64,000 bases of DNA, taken from the NCBI GenBank assembly GCA_017311315.1, contig CM029672.1, positions 7,916,463-7,980,462 of the forward strand, in the 5' to 3' direction. The position numbers and the translations under genes were made by a program. Below are positions 22,471 through 34,400 of the stretch, piece after piece. The DNA is from Dendrocalamus latiflorus (Eukaryota; Streptophyta; Magnoliopsida; Poales; Poaceae). Each line of letters begins with the position of its first letter. Position 1 is the stretch's first letter. The notes beneath the pieces are model-generated. The model did not search any database and was not told where the DNA came from. It saw only the letters and a list, made by a program, of their open reading frames with translations.

Positions 22471-25400
22471 ATGGGCGCCGCTGAAGCATCAGGAGGCTCG
22501 TCCTTATTCGGGTTTGCACACGTCGTCGGCGGTTTCTGCGCTGCCGGCGGCACGGCACGCCGGGCACCGCCGGCGACGGCGAGGGTAGCGTGGCTGCCAA
22601 CCTGCGTATGCAATTCCAAATGGAAGCTGGTGACCGCTGTTAGCGCGTCCGTGGAGCGCGCGGTGGACTCCGGCACGGGTTGGCAGCGTGTCGGCCGGAG
22701 CAATGGCGCCGGCACCGAGGAGCCTGAGGCAATGTCCACGGCGAGGAGCCCGACTTCTTCCCTCTCGAGTACGTGCACATATATACATGGCTTTACGTAG
22801 CACAATATATTCTTTAATTTTAGTCGAATTTTCTAGTCAGTAGATATGTTTAGAGATATATGTGATTCAGAATTTTCTAGCTGTTAGATATGTTTAGATA
22901 TATTTGTGATTTAGATGTTGGATGTTAATCTGATGGACGACGGAAATTTGATTTACTGGCAGATGCCCCGCACGTTGCGGCGGGAATTTGAAAAGATATG
23001 GATTGAATATAACAGCTATAAAAATTATGTTATTAGAGATTGTCGAAAGATTGAAACATTATATTGAGAACCAACAATAGGATAACAAAGTCCTAATATG
23101 AGTTTTTCAAAGATTAAGGTTGTTTCGTTGTTTCTCAAAGATTAAGGTTGTTTCGTTGTTTCTCAAGAGTCCTCCCTGCTAAGCATGCGTGTAATGAAGG
23201 TGAGGTAGACCATCTTTTGGAATAAAAAGATGCTCAAAAAAGAATCGTTAATGCTGCACGAAATAACATGTAAATATACAAATAAAGACTCAAATTGCAA
23301 GCACAGGTCCTATCGCTTATGATGCGAACCTGCTAATTAATTAAGGACAGGTTTCCTTCACGTCGGTGCCCCGAGAAAAGTGTGATCGGGCGGTGACTCT
23401 GACTTCGATCAAGCCATCACCAACCGCTAGCGCTTTGTGTTGGAAAATTTTCTTTGTTAGGTGGACCTACATGTTATGCAGTACATACTTTGAATTTGCA
23501 TATTTCTGGAATTTGATCACTAATTCTTCACCAAAATTATCATGTGCACGCGTCAAGCATGTGTACAAACGTTTCCACACGTGTCTGTATGCATGCAAAA
23601 TACAGCAAAATTACCCGCTTAAAACACCCATAAAAACTTTTGCGCCAAAAGCTCGATCGATCACTACAAGCTGAAACTCTCCAAGAACTAGTAAGAACTG
23701 ATCACTGCATGCGCCATTCTCTTGCTGAGTCGCCACAGCTCCTTGCCCAACTCCTCCCATGTCCTCCATGGCTGCCGGCGTTCCATATATGACTCTCGCT
23801 GTTTGCCACCCCCCATGCATGCAGCCCACTTCTTCGGTCACCGCGCGCGAGGCCAAGGCGGCCGCCGTGGGGAGGGCTGCGACGGCAAGAAGCCTCACCG
23901 TTCGCCGCCCGCGCGAAGAGGATGGACGAGGACAACGAGGTGCCGTCGCAACGTCTGATCGCCACGGCGGCCGGCGCCGTGAGGTTTTCGGTGAAGGGTA
24001 CGTACGACGTCAAGGCTAGCTAGCTCTGGGGTCGGTGTTGTTAATAGTAATAATTAATACTATTAGGAAATTAAGTATATTTTAGCTGCAGTTAATTACA
24101 AACTAGTATGGTTTGTTTTTATATAAACTATATAATCTATTATATAATAAAAACTTATAGCAGTTGTTTTACAACTGCTAACAAAAAATAGATATTTTAA
24201 AAATTAAAAAAAACATTCGGCCCTTAATTTAGTATAACCTAATCATCTGTCACTTAAATCAAGTAATTTGGTGGACGACATACATACTGCCATGTTAAGA
24301 ATAATAATCGATGTGTCTATCGGTATACATAAGTTGTTCGCGTGATTAATGGCATGCTGATGTGGTGTAGGTCGTCTAACGTACGTGTCATGCATCTCTT
24401 TCTCCTGGTTTTTTTTTCTTTAGAGTTAACAATCGATTTTGCTTGATTCATAAGATCAAGTGCGTGCAGATGACATACATGCACGCTCCACATTTGTTTA
24501 GTGTGATGAATGGATATGCTGAGATTTTTACTGTAAATTTGTAATGTAGCATATTTTAATTTGATAATTAATATATACTATTGATCTTGTATTGAATCTG
24601 AAATTTTTGCCTACAGTTCACACTTTTTAGAACTTCAAATCCAATCTCAGTAAGATTAATTTGATCTGAATCGTAGTTCAGATCCAAGTTAGTTCAATGA
24701 GGGCCACCGCGAAAGTCACCGAATGGGTTCGGCCGTCTTTTTCTGATCTTTGTTTGTCCCCCAAAAAAGGGAGATTGGATCATATACCCTTCCTTTAGTT
24801 GGAAAATTGAGGATTTGCCCTCCACATCTCAATGACACGTGAGGTCATCATAAATCACTGATACGTGGGCCAGGAGGGTAAATCCTTAATTTCCATCTAA
24901 ATGGAGGGTATATGATCAATTTTTCCCCCAAAAAAAGATGTGAGAGGACGTTGCAGATGTCCGAGACGGGCACGACTTCTTCTAACGCTAGAAGACCAGC
25001 AGCAGCAGAGCCCAGGAGGTCATGAGAGTTGATCCGGCCCATTTTTTATAATTATATTGGGAAAAAGGAAGAACAAGATAGCTACTTAGAAACAGAGGCA
25101 GTGCTTTCTGTTAGATTGATCTCAGCCGATTAGCCCAACGGCTAATCGGGCCTTCATCCGCGCTCTGATCGGGGGCGCCCAGCCCAACCACTGGCTGATG
25201 GGCCCCCGTCGCGCTGCGCAATAAATAGAGGGTGGGGGCCGGCGGCTCGAAGCACGAGGTTCGCCTGAGCCGCAATCCCCACCCGACAAAACCCTAGACC
25301 GATCTAGAGGCTGCGCAGTAGGCGGCGGGAAGTTCCATCGCCGTCACCGTCACCGGATCTACTCCGCCGCCGACCTTCTCTTCCCCGACCGTCGCTGCCC

Positions 25401-28400
25401 GTGCGCAAACTTCATCGACGAACCAGCGATGGCCAACTCCTCCTCCACGCAATCGGACGGTCGGTACCCCTAACCCTAATCCTCTCTCCCTCTCGGTATC
25501 TCTCTCGAATCCGAACAAGAAACCCCTAGATCTACCCCTAGGAGATCCTAATCGGTTTAACAATGGTATCAGAGCCCTAACTAGGCGTAGATCTAGACGG
25601 AAAAGAACGGCGACCGCTGTCGGTTGACCGGCGTGCGGAAAAGAAAAGCACAGAGAAGAGAAGCCTTCCTAACCCTAGAAAACGGCAAAAGAAAGAGAAA
25701 AGAGAGGGGGATGGACTCGATCCGTCCGGATCAAAACCCTAACCCTACATCTGAAAAGGCCGGGACTTACCTGGCCGTCGTCGCCGGGCCGTCATCGCTG
25801 GCGTGCGGGAAGACCGGCCGAGCCGTGGGCTCGCCGGCGCTCCTCGTGCGGGCCACCGTCGACCACGGGACCAGATCCGAGCGCGCCGGGCGCGTGCAAA
25901 GGGGCGCCGACACGGAGCCGCTCGACGGCGGCGTGCTCCCTCTCAGGGGAGCGCGCACGCCGGCGAGAGGGCCCGCGTTGGCGCCGGTCTTCTCCTTCTC
26001 CGGCGGCGTGGACGAAGTCGCCGCCGCCGCTGCGTTCGCTCGGGCGCGAGGCGAGAGAGGGGAGAGGAATGAAATGGGCTAGGGTTTCACGGGGGCGTCC
26101 GCCGCGAGCGGTTTTGATCCGGCAAAAACGCCGCTCAGCCGTCGGATGGCGACGGACGGCTGAGATCGCGCCGAGGTCAGCCGGCCGCTTTCGGCCCAGG
26201 CGGGTAGGAACTTTCCCAGCCCAGGCCCAGGTTGCGGCCTGGGCGCGGGGAGCGCGGGGAGCGCGAGGCGCGCGCGTTCGGCGCAGGCTGAGCGGGCCGC
26301 CATGGGCCGCGGCCGCGAGGAATGGGCCAAATGGCCATTTTGCATAGTAATCTCATTTAAAGGTTTTTTATTGATTTTCAGAAGCAATTTTGAGTGAATT
26401 TGAATGCAATTTGAATCAAATTTCTGGAAATTTTTGCACCAACGTGTTATTTTTCCAGAGATTAGATGAGTACAGTAATAATGCTTCTGAGTATGAATTA
26501 TTTTAGAATAATTTCATGTTTCCGCTGCAAAATTTAATGTTGATTACTCTTTAAATTAAATTCGAACCAACGGGAGAATTTAATTTTTGAGAATTGTTGT
26601 GAATTATAATACAATTTTAATGTATAGATAAAATTGTATGTCGTATTTTGACCAACGTTGGAAATAAGGCATATAATTTTGCTGTTAACAGTGTTATAAT
26701 TTTAATTGATGATTTTATGCATTATTTCTATTTCTGCCTAACGGTGATGTAGATTTAATGTGTAAACAACTGTATGTTTTAATTTTAACCAACGTTGAAA
26801 CCAAGGCATGCAGTTGTTGTTATTATGTTTAAATGTTTTCACTGTATATGAATTGTGTTTTCAGGAGGATACTCTTTGATGGGTTACATCAGGGATATCC
26901 CGGTTCTCAAAGGAGACAACTACGGTGAATGGAAGAAAAAGATTGACCTGGCCTTCATCTTGGCTGAGGTAGACTGGGTAGTCACCACACCGTGTCCCAC
27001 AGAGCCTGTGGCACCGGTGAGGGATGAAAATGAGGCTGATGCTGCTTGGCAGACCAGACAGAGGGACTATGCTCCCATAAAAATGTCATATGATCTTGAT
27101 CATAAAAAGTGGGTCACTGCCAATAAGAAATGTTTAGCTGTGATAAAGAACACGATTGAGCCTGCAATTGTGGGCTCAATCGCAGAGTGTGATACTGTCA
27201 CAGAGCACCTTGAGAAAATAAAGAGTCAGTTTACTGGCTCTTCAAAGACTTATGCTACACAACTGATTAAGCAGCTTGTGACAGAAAGGTACTCTGGTGG
27301 TGGCAGTGGCATAAGAGAGCACATACTAAGGATGAGCAACTTGGCATCCAAGCTTAAACCAATGGATTTGGCTCTCAAGGATGAGTTCCTTATTCATTTG
27401 ATTTTTGCTTCCTTGCCGAAAGAGTTTGACACCTTTGTTGTCAACTACAACATGCAGCCCGAGAAATGGGACTTAGAAAAGTGCATAGCTATGTGTGTGC
27501 AAGAGGAGGAAAGAATTAAATCCTCACATGGTGGTTCTATCAACTATGTGAAGGACAACAAGAAAAAGAACTTCAATAGCAACAGAATAATTTTGCAGTA
27601 GACAAAGATCAGTGCCTTCACTGCAAGAAGACGGGTCACTACAAGAAGAACTGTCCTAATTACTTAAAGATGATAATGGCAAAGAAAGGTGAGAACATTA
27701 TTACCTTTATAAATGAATCCCTGTATGTGCAATATTCGAAATCTTCTTGGTGGATTGATTCATGTGCAACTGTTCATGTTGCCAATAATTTGCAGGGATT
27801 CCGTTCGACGAGGACTACGCAAAGAAAAGAAAGATGCATTAAAGTCGCAAATGGAGTCCAAGCTGAAGTTGAAGCCGTTGGCGATCTTTCATTAGAGCTA
27901 GCTGATGGCTTCACTCTTTTACTTAGAGATGTTCTTTATGTTCCCTCTTTACAGAGGAATTTGATTAGTGTTTCAAATTTGGACAATGATGGTTATGATT
28001 GTCATTTTGGAAATGGCAAATGTGAAATAATGTTCAATGATAAATGTATTGGTCTTGCCATCAAACAAGACGAGCTTTATTTATTGTCACTTCGTGAAAA
28101 TGTGAATTCCGTATGTGATGTGAATGAGCGTATATCCTCGCCTTTGAATGCGAACAGAAAACGAAAGAGAACTCATAATGCATCGTCGAAATTATGGCAC
28201 TGTCGTTTAGGCCATATTTCGAGGGGGAGAATAGAAAGACTAGTTAAGAATAAAATTCTTCCTCTATTAGAGTTCTCAGACTTAGAACAATGCAGAGAAT
28301 GCATTAAAGGAAAATATGTAAAGAAAATTAAGAAATACGCCAAAAGAAGCACAGGAATTCTACAAATTATTCACACAGACATTTGTGGTCCTTTTCCTGT

Positions 28401-31400
28401 GAAAAGTGTGGATGGATATGACTCGTTCATAACATTCACGGATGATTACTCTCGTTATGGATATATTTATCCAATCAAAGAAAGAAATGAAGTCTTGGAT
28501 AAATTCAAGATATTTAAGGCTGAAGTTGAAAACCAACACGATTTAAAGATTAAGATAGTCTGATCTGACCGTGGGGGGGAATACTACGGTCGACATACCC
28601 CATATGGACAAGTTCCTGGATCTTTTGCAAGGTTTTTACAGGAAAATAGCATAGTGGCTCAGTATTCTACACCGGGTGAATCTCAGCAAAATGGAGTAGC
28701 TGAAAGACGCAACCGTACCCTGATAGATATGGTGCGAAGCATGATGAGCTATTCCACACTGCCATTGAGTTTATGGATGGAGGCGTTGAAAATCGTCATT
28801 CATATTCTCAATAGAGTGCCTAGTAAGTCGGTGCCCAAAACACCGTACGAGTTGTGGACAGAAAGAGTTCCCTCACTAAACCACTTACGTGTGTAGGGGA
28901 GTCCTGCTGAGGCTAAACTATTTAACCCAAACCTTGGGAAGCTTGATCCCAAAACAGTAAGTTGTCATTTCATTGGCTACCCTGAAAAGTCAAAAGGTTT
29001 TCGTTTCTACTGTCCAGACAAGTATACAAAGTTTGTAGAAACGAGACACGCTGTCTTCTTAGAGGATGAAATGATGAGGGGAAGCATGGTAGCTCGAGAG
29101 ATTGACCTTGAAGAGAAGCGGGCATATGCGCCCACTCCGATGATTCAAGAGCCATTCTTCACACTACCTGCTGTCGCTGCACCGACGGTGCAAGACACTG
29201 TGGTGCCAGCACCTGTTATTGTTCCTCCTGTGGCAACAATGAATGAGAATGAAGAACCTGTTCTTCAGGATCCTATAGAACCCATTGCCACAGATGAGGG
29301 GGAGCAACATCAGCCTCAAACAGAAGATGTACCAAATGAGGAGGCCCCGAGGAGGTCTCAAAGAGTAAGAAGATCAGCTATTTCTCATGATTATCAGATT
29401 TATCATACAGAGGAATTTTAAATGGAGGATGATCCCACCTCATTTGAAGAAGCCATGAGAAGCAAAAATTCTTCAAGATGGCTTGAGGCTATGGAAGAGG
29501 AAATGAGGTCCATGAAGGCTAATAAAGTCTGGGACTTGAAAATTATTCCTAAAAGAGCCAAAACAGTAGGCTGTAAATGGGTCTACAAGACAAAGCTTGA
29601 CTCACAAGGGAATGTAGAAAGATACAAAGCGCGACTTGTGGCAAAAGGCTTTACGCAAAGAGAAGGGATTGATTACAATGAGACCTTTTCTCCAGTCTCA
29701 TGTAAAGATTTCTTCAGAATCATAATGGCATTAGTAGCACATTATGATTTAGAGTTACATCAGATGGATGTAAAGACGACATTTCTTAATGGGGATTTGG
29801 AGGAAAATATTTACATGGCACAACTGAAAGGTTTTGTCGTGGAAGGAAATGAAAGAATGGGATGCCGCCTAAAGAAATCGATCTATGGGTTAAAGCAAGC
29901 TTCAAGACAGTGGTACTTGAAGTTTGACAGTACAATAAGAAAATTTGGGTTTAAAGAGAATGTAGAGGACAACTGTGTTTATGCAAAGTTTAAAGATGGG
30001 AAATTTATCTTCCTAATCCTGTATATGGATGATATCCTACTGGCTAGTAGTGATGTCAGTCTGCTACTGGAGACAAAGAAGTTTTTGTCCTCAAACTTTG
30101 ATATGAAAGATCTTGGTGAAGCTTCGTTCGTTCTACGGATCGAAATTCACCGGGATAAAAACAAAGGGACATTGGGACTGTCACAAAAGGCATACATAGA
30201 GAAAGTCTTAAAGAAATTTGGTATGCATAAATGTAGTCCTTCACCTGCACCTATAGTCAAGGGCGACAGATATGAGGATTTTCAATGCCCCAGGAACCAG
30301 TACGAGCTCGATCAAATGAAATCGGTTCCATGTGCTTCAGCTGTCGGAAGCTTGCAGTATGCTCAAGTGTGTACACGCCCTGACTTAGCGTTTGTTACCG
30401 GGTTACTTGGCAGATTCCAGAGCAATCCTGGAATAGAACATTGGAAATTGATAAAGAAAGTCTTGCGTTATTTGCAAGGAACAAAATGCCTCATGATGAC
30501 ATACAGAAGATCAGATTCACTCCATATAGTGGGGTATACAGATTCTGATTATGCGGGAGATGATAGAAAGTCGACATTCAGATATGTGTTCACTCTTGCT
30601 GGAGGAGCTATATCGTGGAAAAGCTCAAAGCAAACCGTCACTACATCGTCCACAATGTATGCCGAGTTTGTAGCATGTTAGGAGGCTACGGGGCAGGTGA
30701 ACTGGCTAAAGAAGTTCATACCTGGTTTAAAAGTGGTTGATGATATCAATAGACCACTTAAGTTGTACTGCGATAATGAACCCGCAGTAATGTATGCCCA
30801 CAACAATAAGTCAAGTGGTGTTGCCAAACACATTGACATAAAGTACTATGTTGTGAAAGATAAAGTTCAGGATCAAATTATAAATCTTGAGCATATAAGT
30901 ACCACAAAGATGTTAGCGGATCCGCTTACTAAAGGCTTACCACCCAACGTGTTCAGAGAACATGTAGCCGGCATGGGTTTAAGGGAAAGCCTATCATTCC
31001 TGGACTAAAAGATGGCCCAAAAGATTAAAGTAACTATTTCATAACAGAGAGGTGTATTGTAGCTGTTAAATCTATCGGCGATTGACCGTGACGATGAGAC
31101 ATGTTCTGTGCACTAATCTGTGATGGAATGAGTAAAGTCAAAAGTAATTAAAGTTAAAGAATAGATTGAGATCAAGGGGGAGAATGTTAGATTGATCTCA
31201 GCCGATTAGCCCAACGGCTAATCGGGCCTTGATCCGCGCTCTGATCGGGGGCGCTCAGCCCAACCACTGGCTGATGGGCCCCCGTCGCGCTGCACAATAA
31301 ATAGAGGGTGGGGGCCGGCGGCTCGAAGCACGAGGTTCGCCTGAACCGCAATCCCCACCCGACAAAACCCTAGACCGATCTAAAGGCTGCGCAGTAGGCG

Positions 31401-34400
31401 GCGGGAAGTTCCATCGCCGTCACCGTCACCGGATCTACGCCGCCGCCGACCTTCTCTTCCCCGACCGTCGCTGCCCGTGCGCAGACTTCATCGACGAACC
31501 AGCGATGGCCAACTCCTCCTCCACGCAATCGGACGGTCGGTACCCCTAACCCTAATCCTCTCTCCCTCTCGGTATCTCTCTCGAATCCGAACAAGAAACC
31601 CCTAGATCTACCCCTAGGAGATCCTAATTGGTTTAACACATTCTTTTAATTGCAACATTAGTTTATATTAATTTTTGTGATGTAACAAAATATAGTGTGA
31701 TTCCTAATGGCAAAATGGAGTTGTATGTTTCTTATTTTATTAACACACATGTTTGATATTTTCCTTCTTAATATATCCTTAAGTATCTAATAGTTGTGAG
31801 TATAAATATGTAAATTTAGAAGTTATTGTGTTTTTTAATAATTATCATCCATAGTAGCTAGATATAAGTTCGTTCTACTTCTGGTAGAACTGAAATCCAA
31901 AAAAACGTCATTTTTGTTGCTTTAATCGGTCTATTTGCTCCTATGGCCATGCTCACATGCCGGCCGATGGTGGCGGTACGGTGGCCATTGTGACTTGTGA
32001 GACACTAGCGCTAGCGGCCACTGTGATTTTTCTTCATTTCTGTTTGTTGAACGTGACAGTAGTTTATTCCATTCTAACAATTTGTGAGATCTGCGTATAG
32101 ATTTGGTGCCGTTCTTGATGCAGATATACGCTGGTGTGTGGTTTTAGTATCATAAGCTGTTTTAATTTATGTAATCCTGGTAATGTAGTCGGATTAGAAG
32201 CAATTTTAGCTTGTTTAAGTGCTTTTTAATTAAATGTATGAGATTCTAAGATTACTGATTATCTATGGCAGGTCTAGTGTTACAGGCGAGCTCAGTAGTA
32301 TTATGTGTCACCCTTTTATTCATGCACATTTTCTGGGCACCTTATGCTCTAGTGTGCATAATTCAAGCTAATTCCCACACTTTATTTTTTATCGATATGC
32401 AACCAGAGAAGAACATCGGATGACGACTACCTAAATACTATATGTTTGATTTTATTTCCCTGTCTCTTATGCAGGACTATTGCCTGCAACAGATCTGTCA
32501 TTGGATACTGAAAGGTCTAATGTCCGTGTGGCATATCAGGTATAAGATGTGATCATGTTTGATCATACCCCTTAACAGTTCATATTATGTTTCATGCATC
32601 TTCTCTTGAATATAGGGCTCACCTGGTACGGTCATGGAGGCAATGGTGCTTAAAGCCTTCCCAGAGTGTATAGCTGTTCCCTACAAAAAGTTTGAAGGGG
32701 CATTTCAGGTTGTCATGCTTTTGTAAATTTTCCAAATATCTCTCCATCTAAGAACTCATTTACATCTCTCCATTCTAAGAAGTCATTTGCTATTTGACAG
32801 GCTGTTGACTCTTCACTTGACGACATAGTTGTTCTTCCTATAGAAAATTCATCCACTGGAAGCTATCACCAGAATCATGATTTGCTTCTTAGTCAAAAGT
32901 TGTATATTGTTGAAGAAGTACAAATGAATGTAGAGCTGTGTCTCTTGGCTCTTCCAGGAGTGGAGAAGGAGGATTTGAGAAGGATTTTAAGCCATACAGA
33001 GGTTATGATATACTAAATATTCAACTGTGTTTGCAACTAGTAGTTTTTGTTGCATGGCCAGGAGCTCCCTGTTTTGCTCCATCACCTTGTGCAAGAAAAT
33101 AGATAAGGAAGAAATGTATATGTGTGAACAAAATATACAATCATATGCACAATGCATTTTACAATGAAAACGCTACAAGATAGACCAAAAAATAAAGCAC
33201 CATCAGTCTTAGGAATGAATTATCTCTCAATCTCCTGATCATCTGCACGTGCTGCATCCTGCAGGAACTTGCTCAATGCGAACATTCACTTTCTGATTTA
33301 GCTGTTACAAAGAAAAATGTGCATCATGGTGCTGCGGGTGCTGAGGTACCTGATAAAACATTACATGTTCCTTTGATATCTTTATCAACCCTAATGTGAT
33401 TTTTTATACTTTTTTCAGATTATATCCATGCAAAATTTAAGAGATGCTGGAGTCATAGGTAGTGCTCAAGTGGCGGAATTGTATGGGCTTAACATATTAG
33501 AATGCAACTTTCAGGTGACATATCTATATTAAGTTTATAGGTTTGTTAACAAGTCAGGTATTGGTAATGATGGGTACTTTGGTCAAATGGAGTGTTCTCA
33601 AATAGAGTTGTGAAAGTGATGCGGAAGGGTTCTTGTCTGTGTGCGGTTGTCCATTCACATCTCCATAGTTTTTTTCTAGTACCATGCATCTCTGTTTGCT
33701 TCTGCACGTGTTTCCCCCCTTCTTTTTATCAGATTTCCCATGGCTTCTCTCTTTTTGGTGACCAATTTCCTCCTATCACCCCTCTTCGTTTTGTGCCACT
33801 GTTGTATCTGCTTGCTCGCCTGGTAATGATGATTCTACATATAAGACTAAATCATCCAAGACTCCGAAATTCGTTTTCTCTGACCTATTTTTCTTTTCAT
33901 CAGAATATGTAGTTTCCTCATATATTAGTGATTGTCGTCATTGCTTTTCTGGTAATACAGTTTCATGTTTTTGTATGTAAATATTGTCAGGAAATATGCT
34001 TAACCCTCAAAATGATGTTTGCTTGTCTAGTCCATGTTTGGCTTCGTCTCATTCAGAAATCTAATGCGCACTATCCAACAACGTTGCAGGATGCTTCACC
34101 CAACCTCACAAGGTACTTGTTATTGGCCAAAACTGCTAGCACTCCCAAAGAATATGGCCAATATAAGGTACTGGTTTATTTTCAAGATACTTTCATCTAA
34201 AACATTTTCCTATCAAGTATCCGATGGTGCAAATTGCTTATCTTAATATATCAGACAAGCATCGTTTTCGGTCTTGAAGACCCTGGGATACTTTACAAAG
34301 CCTTAGGAACATTTTGGAAGAGGGAGATAAGTTTGACAAAGGTATTACTTGGGATCTTAACTTCTTTTGAGTAGTTTGTTTCTTTCAGTATTTCTTGTTT

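Larger units (their letters stand above)
25109..31638 (+). mobile_element. Full-length Ty1/copia retrotransposon in dehydratase intron 1
   Basis: Two 454 bp LTRs (25109-25562 and 31185-31638, both TGTTAG...TTAACA) differ at about eight positions. The flanks CTTTC (25104-25108) and CATTC (31639-31643) are a 5 bp target duplication with one mismatch. The primer binding site TGGTATCAGAGC is at 25564-25575 and the polypurine tract AAGGGGGAGAA at 31174-31184. The coding order gag, integrase, reverse transcriptase, RNase H defines copia. The coding region is interrupted by a frameshift near the end of gag and four in-frame stops, so the copy cannot make its own proteins. It is in the same orientation as the host gene. 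Confidence 0.95.

Noticed and set aside
22446..22805. 119-codon and 99-codon minus-strand frames
   Set aside because: They overlap the proposed dehydratase first exon on the opposite strand and show no family motif.
25294..25563. 89-codon minus-strand open frame, repeated at 31370-31639
   Set aside because: It appears twice only because it lies in the two LTR copies; no independent gene evidence.
33592..33912. 106-codon plus-strand frame
   Set aside because: Falls entirely in a dehydratase intron between exons that join in phase.
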